NCBI GenBank assembly: GCA_035292785.1
Contig: DATDPK010000037.1
Location: 1-20,367, forward strand
Source: CABMGU01 sp035292785
GTDB lineage: Archaea; Nanobdellota; Nanobdellia; Woesearchaeales; ARS49
DNA length: 20,367 nt
Reading direction: 5' to 3'
Shown: positions 6,268-11,246 of the stretch, in pieces
How positions within the stretch are numbered: position 1 is the first letter of the stretch
Layout of the letters: each line of letters begins with the position of its first letter
Made by a program: the position numbers and the translations under genes
The notes under the pieces: generated by a model
The model's database searches: none
What the model was told of the DNA's origin: nothing
What the model saw: the letters and a program-made list of their open reading frames with translations, nothing else

Positions 6268-6747
6268 ATGGATTATCAGCAAGAGCTTGAAAAACTTAAA
6301 AGGGATAATGTTGCGCTTCAAGTTCAGCGCAATGAGTTTAGACCTAGTGGTGTACGCAAAAAGGGCGAAACAACTTATGAAATGCATGATATCAGAAAAT
6401 CCCAAATTTTGGCAGAAGCGATTTCTCCTGATATGAAGTTATATAATAAATGGGCAATTAGAACGCTTTCTGATGAAACTTATCATATAATTGCGCGTGT
6501 TTACATTCTTCCTTATTCAGATCGTTTTGTTGTTTCTTATCAAGCGCTTCTCGAAGAAGCCATTAATATTTCACAATTGCCGCCTGTGAAAAGAGGATTA
6601 TTTAGTTGGTTTACTGATTTGTTTTCTGATACTCTGCAAAAGAGATTGAGAAAGATTGATTCCGATCTTGAAGCTTTGAGAAATGATGCTCAACAAAGAA
6701 TTAATGAATCAATTTCAGAGTTCAGCAAATCTATTGTGCCCATTTAA
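6268..6747 (+). CDS. Hypothetical coiled-coil protein downstream of Alba
   Basis: 159 aa, starting 1 nt after the Alba stop, so co-translated with it. An N-terminal helix (QQELEKLKRDNVALQVQRNEF) has heptad character. A central region (MKLYNKWAIRTLSDETYHIIARVYILPYSDRFVVSYQ) looks globular, and after a short aromatic-rich amphipathic stretch (KRGLFSWFTDLFSDTLQKR) a second coiled coil runs to the end (LRKIDSDLEALRNDAQQRINESISEF). The aromatic stretch could touch a membrane or a protein surface. I do not recognise it. Being in the Alba operon suggests a nucleoid or RNA-related role, but that is inference only. Its 3' end overlaps the convergent DoxX gene by 4 nt. Confidence 0.75.
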   Translation: MDYQQELEKLKRDNVALQVQRNEFRPSGVRKKGETTYEMHDIRKSQILAEAISPDMKLYNKWAIRTLSDETYHIIARVYILPYSDRFVVSYQALLEEAINISQLPPVKRGLFSWFTDLFSDTLQKRLRKIDSDLEALRNDAQQRINESISEFSKSIVPI

Positions 6748-7139
6748 GGGTAGAATCCCAAATAAGCGTCTAAGCTGTATGCTCCTCCTCCGAGGAATAT
6801 GACTGCAATTGCAACTAATGCTAAGAAGAAGGGGTATTCCCAGCTTTGTCCTTGCAAGTTGTAGAATTTGTGTTTCCAGACGAATATGTGGTAGTATAAT
6901 GCTCCGAGCATTCCAAATAAGATAAGTATTGCTGCTGTTTGCGTGTAAAGTCCGAGTAAAATTGCGAGTCCTCCAAAGAATTCTGCTATCATTGAATAGA
7001 TGCTCGCAATTTTCGGCACTCCTATATGTGTTCCCCACAATGGATTTTTTACCTTTGGCCATCCGTGTCTTATGAATATTATTCCGAGTGCTATTCTTAG
7101 AATCAGTAATGCGATGTCTTGATTCGGCTGAATTAACAT
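6744..7139 (-). CDS. DoxX family membrane protein
   Basis: 131 aa with four membrane segments in the DoxX/SURF4-like arrangement. The first helix carries the family signature LLILRIALGIIFIRHGWPKV, a helix-breaking extracytoplasmic stretch follows, the second is IAEFFGGLAILLGLYTQ, the third TAAILILFGMLGALYYHIFV and the fourth FFLALVAIAVIFLGGGAYSLD. DoxX proteins are small quinone- or electron-transfer-associated membrane proteins; in several bacteria they take part in responses to oxidative stress, and most have no proven activity. A TATA-like ATTTTTATAA at 7161-7170 sits 27 nt from the ATG. A second DoxX gene lies 800 bp away on the opposite strand with low similarity outside the signature, so these are diverged paralogues, not a recent tandem copy. 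Confidence 0.9.
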   Translation of the reverse strand: MLIQPNQDIALLILRIALGIIFIRHGWPKVKNPLWGTHIGVPKIASIYSMIAEFFGGLAILLGLYTQTAAILILFGMLGALYYHIFVWKHKFYNLQGQSWEYPFFLALVAIAVIFLGGGAYSLDAYLGFYP

Positions 7140-7160
7140 GTGATTATTTTTTATTTGGTA

Positions 7161-7170
7161 TTATAAAAAT
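7161..7170 (-). promoter_or_regulatory. TATA box of the minus-strand DoxX gene
   Basis: ATTTTTATAA on the minus strand, centred about 27 nt before ATG 7139. Confidence 0.5.
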
Positions 7171-7187
7171 CTATCGTAAGACAAAGC

Positions 7188-7195
7188 TTTTTAAT
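7188..7195 (+). promoter_or_regulatory. TATA box of tRNA-Arg
   Basis: TTTTTAAT centred about 30 nt before the first base of the tRNA at 7222. Confidence 0.5.
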
Positions 7196-7221
7196 GCTTT
7201 ATTGGTTTAATATGTATACTT

Positions 7222-7333
7222 GGGCCCGTAGTCTAACGGATAGGATTCGGGGCTTCGGACAGCACACGCGATGATATGAGCAATGTGCTGGCTAAGACAC
7301 CCCGCGGTTCGGGTTCGAATCCCGACGGGCTCG
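7222..7333 (+). tRNA. tRNA-Arg(UCG) with a 40-nt intron
   Basis: Reads CGA codons (arginine). The acceptor stem GGGCCCG (7222-7228) pairs with CGGGCTC (7326-7332), with one G-U, and the discriminator is G7333. The D stem GTCT pairs with GGAT, with wobbles. The anticodon stem CGGGG (7248-7252) pairs with CCCCG (7300-7304), and the anticodon TCG is at 7255-7257. T arm: TCGGG, loop TTCGAAT, CCCGA. CCA is not encoded. The intron (7259-7298) lies between positions 37 and 38, the canonical archaeal site. The mature tRNA is 72 nt. The cloverleaf is complete, so the call is firm; only the exact intron ends depend on the bulge-helix-bulge model. Confidence 0.95.
7259..7298 (+). other. Archaeal tRNA intron
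   Basis: A 40-nt insert after G37. A perfect 7-bp intron helix CAGCACA (7260-7266) / TGTGCTG (7284-7290) encloses a 17-nt loop. The bulge on the 3' side is ACA (7297-7299), as expected for splicing-endonuclease cleavage. The central helix is weak: CTT (7253-7255) pairs with AAG (7294-7296), C7256 faces T7293, and two extra bases G7291-C7292 remain. This is a relaxed rather than a strict bulge-helix-bulge. Confidence 0.8.
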
Positions 7334-7368
7334 TAACCTTCCTAAAAGGCAGGGCTTTTGAGATGGTT

Positions 7369-7902
7369 TCATTGTTTAAACTGGAAAGAAAGAGTGTTAT
7401 ATTCTTCTGTATCATAAACACAAATCCCTTGTTCATGCCACAAAACAAATTCTTTAATTCCCACATCTAAAGCCATCTTGCTGCAAATTGTACAATACGG
7501 ATTTCCCGCTTTTGAAGGATTTCCCTCTTTATCAAGACGGATAAAATACAATCGAGAACCAAGCAATTTATTCTTGTTATTCCTCAATGCATTCATGATA
7601 GCTCTTTGTTCAGCATGAACGCAACACGTTTTGTCTGTGACTTTTTTATGATAAGAATCCTTCGCGTCAGAACATCTTTTTTGATTGTTGTTTCTTGGAG
7701 GGCTATTAAAGCCACTTCCGATTATTTCATCATTATTCACAATAACAGAACCACATTGAGAACGTTCACAAGTTGCATCTAAAGCTATTTTAGCAGCTTT
7801 CTTGATATATTCAAGAGCATTCAGTTCTTCATCAGAAGACAAGTACCGCATACCAAGAGAAAAACAACAACCGGTATTAAAATATTGTGAGAAACCCCTC
7901 AC
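7369..7902 (-). CDS. dCMP/CMP deaminase-family zinc protein (ComEB-like)
   Basis: Cytidine/deoxycytidylate deaminase fold, expected to convert dCMP to dUMP for dTTP synthesis or to act on a related nucleotide. The zinc signature is complete: CVHAEQRAIMNAL supplies His and the catalytic Glu, and NPYCTICSKMAL supplies the two cysteines (PxCxxC, with Tyr after Pro). GSGFNSPPRNN is the substrate loop. The start is uncertain. TTG 7914, GTG 7902 and ATG 7851 are in frame. The palindromic TATA at 7929-7938 predicts a transcript start near 7907, favouring GTG 7902, while the conserved domain only begins after ATG 7851. The insert CSDAKDSYHKKVTDKTCCVHAE is cysteine-containing, as in the dCMP deaminase branch. 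Clearly divergent from bacterial enzymes, so the precise substrate is open. Confidence 0.88.
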   Translation of the reverse strand: MRGFSQYFNTGCCFSLGMRYLSSDEELNALEYIKKAAKIALDATCERSQCGSVIVNNDEIIGSGFNSPPRNNNQKRCSDAKDSYHKKVTDKTCCVHAEQRAIMNALRNNKNKLLGSRLYFIRLDKEGNPSKAGNPYCTICSKMALDVGIKEFVLWHEQGICVYDTEEYNTLSFQFKQ

Positions 7903-7928
7903 CTTCTTATGCAATCTTTTCGGATAGT

Positions 7929-7938
7929 TATTTAAATA
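7929..7938. promoter_or_regulatory. Palindromic TATA shared by divergent deaminase and DoxX genes
   Basis: TATTTAAATA is a perfect 10-bp palindrome. It lies 26 nt before the DoxX ATG at 7960 and about 31 nt before the GTG at 7902 on the other strand. No second TATA is visible in the short divergent region, so one element may serve both directions. Confidence 0.6.
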
Positions 7939-7959
7939 CGTATTCCAACATTGATTTTT

Positions 7960-8343
7960 ATGAATCGTGATGATTTAGGATTGTTATTCCTCCGCCTCGG
8001 TCTTGGCGGTGTTTTTGTCTGGTTTGGCATTGACAAGTTTTTCCATCCGAAGTTTTGGAGCGTTTTTATGCCTGGTTGGTTTTCTTCGTTTTTGCCTGTA
8101 GAATTGTTTACTTTCATTTACTTGTTGGGTGTATTTGAAATTATCGTTGGCGGTTTAGTTTTAATTGGTCTGTATACAAAGATTTCCGCAATTATTTGCG
8201 CCGTATTTTTGCTCGGCATCATTGCGTCTCTTGGCTTTAATGATGTGATGATTCGTGATGCTGGCCTTTTGTTCCTTGCGTTAGGCATTGCCGCTCTTGG
8301 TGCTGGTGAGAAAAGTTTGGACAATAAATTCCGTAAGGTTTAA
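7960..8343 (+). CDS. DoxX family membrane protein (second copy)
   Basis: 127 aa with four predicted membrane helices: LLFLRLGLGGVFVWFGIDKFF (family signature helix), then VELFTFIYLLGVFEIIVGGLVLIGLYTK spanning the second, ISAIICAVFLLGIIASLGF and DAGLLFLALGIAALGAGEKSLD. It shares the R-x-x-x-G-x-x-F helix and the LIGLYTK/LLGLYTQ element with the minus-strand DoxX protein but little else. The TTG at 7951 is in frame, but ATG 7960 sits at leaderless distance from the TATA. It is followed after 35 nt by the cupredoxin gene. A DoxX protein beside a blue-copper protein suggests an extracytoplasmic electron-transfer or redox function, though this is inference from neighbours. Confidence 0.9.
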   Translation: MNRDDLGLLFLRLGLGGVFVWFGIDKFFHPKFWSVFMPGWFSSFLPVELFTFIYLLGVFEIIVGGLVLIGLYTKISAIICAVFLLGIIASLGFNDVMIRDAGLLFLALGIAALGAGEKSLDNKFRKV

Positions 8344-8350
8344 AATACGC

Positions 8351-8359
8351 TATATATTA
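8351..8359 (+). promoter_or_regulatory. TATA box of the cupredoxin operon
   Basis: TATATATTA centred 24 nt before ATG 8379; the other candidate starts (GTG 8370, ATG 8373) are too close for leaderless initiation. Confidence 0.5.
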
Positions 8360-8378
8360 GCTGATATAGGTGATGTTT

Positions 8379-8753
8379 ATGAAAAAGATTGTGATGTTAA
8401 TGTTTTTATTGTTGGTTGCTTGTGCTCAGCCTCAGGTTGTGCCTCAGCCTGAGCCGTTGCCGGTTGTAGAGGCCGCTCCAGTTGTTGAGAGTTCTGGATT
8501 AACAACGAATGTGCAGATTAGGGATTTCCATTTCCAGCCGCAAAGCGTCAATATTAAAGTTGGCGACACTGTTGTCTGGACTCAGCAGGACAGCGTTCAG
8601 CACACTGTTACGATTGTCTCCGGCCCTGAAAGTTTTGACTCTGGTCTTTTGAGCCAAGGTCAGACGTTTAGGTATACGTTTACAAAGCCTGGAACTTATT
8701 CGTACAAGTGTACGCCTCATCCCGGTATGACTGGCCGTATCTTTGTTGAATGA
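8379..8753 (+). CDS. Lipoprotein-anchored cupredoxin (plastocyanin/amicyanin-like)
   Basis: 124 aa from ATG 8379. The signal peptide KKIVMLMFLLLVAC ends in a lipobox-like LVAC, so the mature protein is probably lipid-anchored at the cysteine on the outer membrane face. A proline/valine-rich linker follows (about 16-40), then a blue-copper domain with INIKVGDTVVW-type opening strand. The copper ligands are visible: His in QHTV, then Cys, His and Met in CTPHPGM, the canonical C-x-x-H-x-x-G-M arrangement. It should carry a single type 1 copper and shuttle electrons outside the cell. The next gene overlaps by ATGA, so it heads a three-gene operon with two membrane proteins. All ligands are present, so it looks functional. 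Confidence 0.93.
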   Translation: MKKIVMLMFLLLVACAQPQVVPQPEPLPVVEAAPVVESSGLTTNVQIRDFHFQPQSVNIKVGDTVVWTQQDSVQHTVTIVSGPESFDSGLLSQGQTFRYTFTKPGTYSYKCTPHPGMTGRIFVE

Positions 8754-9124
8754 AAAGATTTCATATTTCAAGGTGGAAGTACTGGTATGGTTATTCTTTT
8801 ATTGTTTTTTTAGTTTATACTAGCATTTGGTCTTATGATAGCGGTATGGACTATCTTGGGATTCTTGCTGGGCTGCTTGCTGTTGTTCTTTTTGTCTGGT
8901 TGGAGTTTCTGGTTCGTAAGAAAAAGCTTCTTTTGGGTGACAAGGAGTTGTTGCTGAATGGCAGCACTATTCCTTACAATAAAATTTCCAATATTTCAAT
9001 TACCCAGTCTTCTTTTCAGCGCATTTTTGGCTTTGGCGATGTCAAGTTGAATGACATTATGTTGAAGGATTTCCAGTGGCCTTTCAGGCTTGAAAGGCTG
9101 GTTTCAAAAAGGAGGGTAAAATGA
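8750..9124 (+). CDS. Membrane protein with a PH-like (YdbT/bPH2-type) domain
   Basis: 124 aa; the ATG overlaps the cupredoxin stop. Two membrane helices in the N-terminal half (YGYSFIVFLVYTSIW and YLGILAGLLAVVLFVWLEFLV) are followed by a basic RKKK, then a small beta-rich cytosolic domain: LLLGDKELLLNGSTIPYNKISNI, SSFQRIFGFGDVKLND. The pattern (strand, Y-x-x-I-x-x-I, R-x-F-G-x-G-D-V) matches bacterial-type PH domains of the YdbS/YdbT group, where the last element is typically GTGDV or similar. Role unknown; such proteins are usually membrane adaptors. It overlaps the next gene by ATGA. Confidence 0.78.
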   Translation: MKRFHISRWKYWYGYSFIVFLVYTSIWSYDSGMDYLGILAGLLAVVLFVWLEFLVRKKKLLLGDKELLLNGSTIPYNKISNISITQSSFQRIFGFGDVKLNDIMLKDFQWPFRLERLVSKRRVK

Positions 9125-9309
9125 GAATACATGATTTTGGCAAGTACATTTTTGATTTGGTCTTGACTGTGTTTTGGATTTGGATTCCAATGTTTTATTT
9201 TGGCCTGAACGAAGCTCCCAATGCATTAATTATCTGGATTGTTGACATTCTTACTCTGGCAACAATTATCTACCTGTTGCACAGGAAAGCTGCTGACCAT
9301 AGAATTTAA
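9121..9309 (+). CDS. Small two-helix membrane protein
   Basis: 62 aa with two hydrophobic helices, IFDLVLTVFWIWIPMFYFGL and ALIIWIVDILTLATIIYLL, and a basic C-terminus (HRKAADHRI). The ATG overlaps the preceding stop (ATGA), so it is translated from the same mRNA as the cupredoxin and PH-domain proteins and probably forms a membrane complex with them. No family is recognised. The stop codon overlaps the TATA element at 9305-9312 that precedes the tRNA-Pro remnant. Confidence 0.7.
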   Translation: MRIHDFGKYIFDLVLTVFWIWIPMFYFGLNEAPNALIIWIVDILTLATIIYLLHRKAADHRI

Positions 9310-9312
9310 ATA
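9305..9312 (+). promoter_or_regulatory. TATA box in front of the tRNA-Pro 5' remnant
   Basis: TTTAAATA, centred about 31 nt before the GGGG of the tRNA-like sequence at 9339. This is the spacing expected for a tRNA promoter and similar to that of the intact tRNA-Pro. Confidence 0.5.
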
Positions 9313-9336
9313 CCCTCTTCTTGTTTTTTGGTTGGA

Positions 9337-9354
9337 TCGGGGTTATGATCTAAC
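9337..9354 (+). repeat. Left copy of 18-bp direct repeat (tRNA-Pro 5' end)
   Basis: TCGGGGTTATGATCTAAC, identical to 11093-11110, where it forms the two bases before the tRNA-Pro plus tRNA nucleotides 1-16. Flanks on both sides differ completely. The two copies start 1756 bp apart and bracket the TPM/zinc-ribbon/LemA operon. Confidence 0.9.
9339..9354 (+). pseudogene. tRNA-Pro 5' fragment
   Basis: Contains the complete 5' acceptor strand GGGGTTA and the start of the D arm of tRNA-Pro, then diverges inside the D loop. No sequence complementary to the acceptor strand, no anticodon arm and no T arm follow in the next 150 bp, so it cannot fold as a tRNA on its own. It keeps a correctly spaced TATA box. 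Confidence 0.7.
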
Positions 9355-9411
9355 ATCTATTTCTGGATGTTTCTCACACGAGAAATCTTTTCGTGTCAAC
9401 GTTTTTTACGT
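9352..9411 (+). other. Hairpin-rich segment following the tRNA-Pro remnant (possible small RNA)
   Basis: Three successive potential stem-loops. AACATC (9352-9357) pairs with GATGTT (9366-9371). ACACGAGAA (9376-9384) pairs with TTTTCGTGT (9388-9396) through 9 bp with one G-U. ACGT (9399-9402) pairs with ACGT (9408-9411) around five T. With the TATA at 9305-9312 this could be a structured transcript of about 75-100 nt. No known RNA family is recognised. The rest of the 9310-9490 gap is AT-rich with nothing else evident. Confidence 0.35.
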
Positions 9412-9490
9412 CGATAAAGTTAGAAAGGTGCACAAGTTAGTCGCAAAAATTTAGCAAAGTTAAAAAACCCTCTTATCATATGCGATATTA

Positions 9491-10204
9491 ATGAAACGTA
9501 TCGCGCTATATATCATTTTGGCAGCAGCTCTTGTTACGTCTGCTCATGCGCTCTCTTTTGTGAATGATGACGTTGGTGTTTTAAGCGCTCAGGAAACGTC
9601 TGAACTTACCGGAATTTTGCAGTCGATGTACGATAGCGGCTCTGCACAATATGCTGTTGTTATCGTCAAAAGTTTGGAAGGGCGTGATATCGAGGGGTAT
9701 GCATTTGAGCTTGCCGAGAACACGCTCGGTTCTAAGGAAAAAAATAACGGGCTGGTATTGCTTGTGGCAATTGATGACAGGGCATATCGTTTTGAAGTTG
9801 GTCGTGGATTGGAGCCGGTGTTGCCTGATATTTTGGCAGGAAGAATTGGCAGAGACTATCTTATGCCATATTTGAAAGAAGGCAAATACGGACAGGGCAT
9901 TATTGAGGCGTCCAAGGCTGTCCGGGCAACCATTATGGGCGATAGTGCATCTGAGTATTATGTGGTGCCCAATGCCCGAAGTAATGCATTAAGTCCTTTT
10001 GTTTCCCTGCTTGCCTTGTTATTTTTCTTTATGGTCATCGGCTTTGTTTTTTCTCGCGGAAGAAGGCACCGTTCGGATGACAGTTACTTTTTGGCTGGAA
10101 TGATGCTTGGTGGAATGATGAGGCGCGGGCCAGGGGGTTTCGGCGGCAGGCCTGGCTTTGGTGGCGGGAGTTTTGGAGGCGGCGGAGCTTCTGGAGGCTG
10201 GTAA
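9491..10204 (+). CDS. TPM domain protein, secreted and membrane-anchored
   Basis: 237 aa. A signal peptide (ALYIILAAALVTSAHA) is followed by a TPM domain (about 20-150; opens SFVNDDVGVLSAQETSEL, continues AVVIVKSLEGRDIEGYA and NNGLVLLVAIDDRAYRFEVGRGLE). A membrane helix follows (FVSLLALLFFFMVIGFVFS) and a glycine-rich tail ending FGGGGASGGW. The whole architecture, including the Gly-rich tail, is standard for the YgcG-type TPM family, extracytoplasmic modules found beside LemA in many genomes. The biochemical role is not settled; relatives include thylakoid proteins linked to photosystem repair. The zinc-ribbon and LemA genes follow directly in one operon. No strong TATA is seen; AGTTAAAAAA around 9458-9467 is the best candidate. 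Confidence 0.92.
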   Translation: MKRIALYIILAAALVTSAHALSFVNDDVGVLSAQETSELTGILQSMYDSGSAQYAVVIVKSLEGRDIEGYAFELAENTLGSKEKNNGLVLLVAIDDRAYRFEVGRGLEPVLPDILAGRIGRDYLMPYLKEGKYGQGIIEASKAVRATIMGDSASEYYVVPNARSNALSPFVSLLALLFFFMVIGFVFSRGRRHRSDDSYFLAGMMLGGMMRRGPGGFGGRPGFGGGSFGGGGASGGW

Positions 10205-10206
10205 AC

Positions 10207-10395
10207 ATGTTGTTTAAGAAAAAAAATGTTGCAGAGAGCGATTTGAATTGTCCTCGTTGCCACGTGGTTATGAGAAAGATTAAAAAAGAGGATGTTATGA
10301 TTGATGTCTGTGATAAGTGCAATGGTATGTGGCTTGATGATGGCGAGATTCATAAACTCGGGGAGATGATGGAGAAAAATGGCAAAAAACCGTAA
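10207..10395 (+). CDS. Small TFIIB-type zinc-ribbon protein (zf-TFIIB domain)
   Basis: 62 aa. Two zinc knuckles, CPRC and CDKC, hold one zinc, and the intervening MRKIKKEDVMIDV and the following NGMWLDDGEIHKLGE are the signature of the small transcription-factor zinc-finger family (MxxxxxxGVxIDxCxxCxGxWLDxGEL). Despite the name, the family has no proven transcription role. It starts 2 nt after the TPM stop and its last 17 nt overlap the start of lemA in another frame, so it is embedded in the TPM-LemA operon and probably works with them. Full length for the family. Confidence 0.88.
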   Translation: MLFKKKNVAESDLNCPRCHVVMRKIKKEDVMIDVCDKCNGMWLDDGEIHKLGEMMEKNGKKP

Positions 10396-10966
10396 AGTTT
10401 CAAAGTGGCTCTGGATTGGGGTTCCGATAGCTGTTGTCTTATTGTTTGTTTTTTGGATTGGGGGGACGTACAATTCTCTCATCAGGCTTGACGAGGCTGT
10501 TGGCAACGCGTGGGGTAATGTGCAGACTGCATACCAGCGTCGTGCTGATTTGATTCCAAGCTTGGTTGAAACAGTGAAAGCGTATACCGATTACGAGGGT
10601 CCTTTGCTTAAGGAAATTACTGATGCTCGTGCAAGCGTTGGTCGCGCAGGAACACCTGAGCAGCTTTCACAGGCTGGCGCGGAAATGAACTCTGCGGTTT
10701 CAAGACTTCTGGTTACTGTTGAGAATTATCCGGATTTGAAGGCGAATGAAAACTTCCTTGATTTGCAAGTGCAGTTGGAAGGTACTGAAAATCGAATCAA
10801 GGTTGAACGGGATAATTATAACAAGGCAGTCCAGTACCTTAATGTTAAGGTTCGAAGGTTTCCAAGCAACATCATTGCCGGCTGGTTTGGTTTTGGGCAA
10901 AAAACATATTTCGAAGCTGATGATGGTGCTGAGAAACGTGTGGACGTTGGAAGTTTATTCAAATAA
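10379..10966 (+). CDS. lemA: LemA family protein
   Basis: 195 aa. An N-terminal membrane anchor (WLWIGVPIAVVLLFVFWIGGTYNSLI) is followed by a long helical domain with the LemA signatures LDEAVGNAWGNVQTAYQRRADLIPSLVETVKAY and LQVQLEGTENRIKVERDNYNKAVQYLNVKVRRFPSNIIAGWFGF. LemA-fold proteins form a helical bundle outside the membrane. Their role is poorly known; the name comes from a Listeria antigen. TPM and LemA genes occur together in many genomes, and here the zinc-ribbon gene sits between them. The protein is full length, ending ...VDVGSLFK. Eight T residues follow the stop, a plausible terminator. Confidence 0.95.
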   Translation: MAKNRKVSKWLWIGVPIAVVLLFVFWIGGTYNSLIRLDEAVGNAWGNVQTAYQRRADLIPSLVETVKAYTDYEGPLLKEITDARASVGRAGTPEQLSQAGAEMNSAVSRLLVTVENYPDLKANENFLDLQVQLEGTENRIKVERDNYNKAVQYLNVKVRRFPSNIIAGWFGFGQKTYFEADDGAEKRVDVGSLFK

Positions 10967-10969
10967 TTC

Positions 10970-10977
10970 TTTTTTTT
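10970..10977 (+). terminator. T-tract terminator of the TPM-LemA operon
   Basis: Eight consecutive T on the coding strand 3 nt after the lemA stop. Archaeal RNA polymerase and FttA-dependent termination both use such U-rich 3' ends. Confidence 0.5.
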
Positions 10978-11056
10978 AATCTTGAGATTCTTGTACTATG
11001 CATATCTTTGATACAGTTTAAACTTGGCGTTGCAAGTTGGCATGTCAGCAAAAGCC

Positions 11057-11063
11057 TTTTAAA
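11057..11063 (+). promoter_or_regulatory. TATA box of tRNA-Pro
   Basis: TTTTAAA about 35 nt before the tRNA start. The upstream sequence shares nothing with that of the left repeat copy. A weak 6-bp hairpin (AACTTG 11021-11026 / CAAGTT 11033-11038) lies further upstream. Confidence 0.45.
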
Positions 11064-11092
11064 CCATCCTTCGTATTTCTTAAAAAACAACT

Positions 11093-11110
11093 TCGGGGTT
11101 ATGATCTAAC
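11093..11110 (+). repeat. Right copy of 18-bp direct repeat
   Basis: Identical to 9337-9354. Here it runs from two bases before the tRNA-Pro into its D loop. Confidence 0.9.
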
Positions 11111-11168
11111 TTGGCTATGATGCGTGGTTTGGGACCACGTCGTCCCGGTTCAAATCCGGGTAGCCCCA
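11095..11168 (+). tRNA. tRNA-Pro(UGG)
   Basis: Full 74-nt cloverleaf. The acceptor stem GGGGTTA (11095-11101) pairs with TAGCCCC (11161-11167), one G-U included; discriminator A11168. D stem ATC/GAT with G18G19 in the loop. The anticodon stem CGTGG/CCACG carries the loop TTTGGGA with anticodon TGG at 11130-11132. T arm: CCCGG, loop TTCAAAT, CCGGG. No intron and no encoded CCA. It reads CCA and other CCN proline codons and is the expected substrate of the ProRS encoded 2 kb downstream. Confidence 0.97.
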
Positions 11169-11217
11169 CTTAAAACCGTAAAATATCCGGATATCGCTGC
11201 TTTAAACCCGCAATTTT

Positions 11218-11226
11218 TTTATATTT
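11218..11226 (+). promoter_or_regulatory. TATA box of the nuclease-fold protein gene
   Basis: TTTATATTT centred about 26 nt before ATG 11247. The preceding T run (11214-11220) could also end the tRNA-Pro transcript. Confidence 0.55.
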
Positions 11227-11246
11227 GAAGAGTGTATGGCTATCAA

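Noticed and set aside
7267..7283. Box C/D RNA inside the tRNA-Arg intron (GATGATATGAG resembles box C)
   Set aside because: No matching box D (CTGA) at a suitable distance and the intron is too short for a C/D guide.
9339..9420. Functional split tRNA-Pro 5' half
   Set aside because: Identity stops at nucleotide 16 in the D loop, there is no anticodon stem strand, and a complete tRNA-Pro exists 1.7 kb away; a remnant or derived RNA is more likely.
9239..9454. Plus-strand frame overlapping the two-helix protein and the tRNA-Pro remnant
   Set aside because: No promoter, no coding character, and it would run through the hairpin-rich segment.
11184..11195. ATATCCGGATAT palindrome between tRNA-Pro and the nuclease-fold gene
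   Set aside because: A single 12-bp palindrome with no second copy nearby and not at a promoter position; too little to claim an operator.
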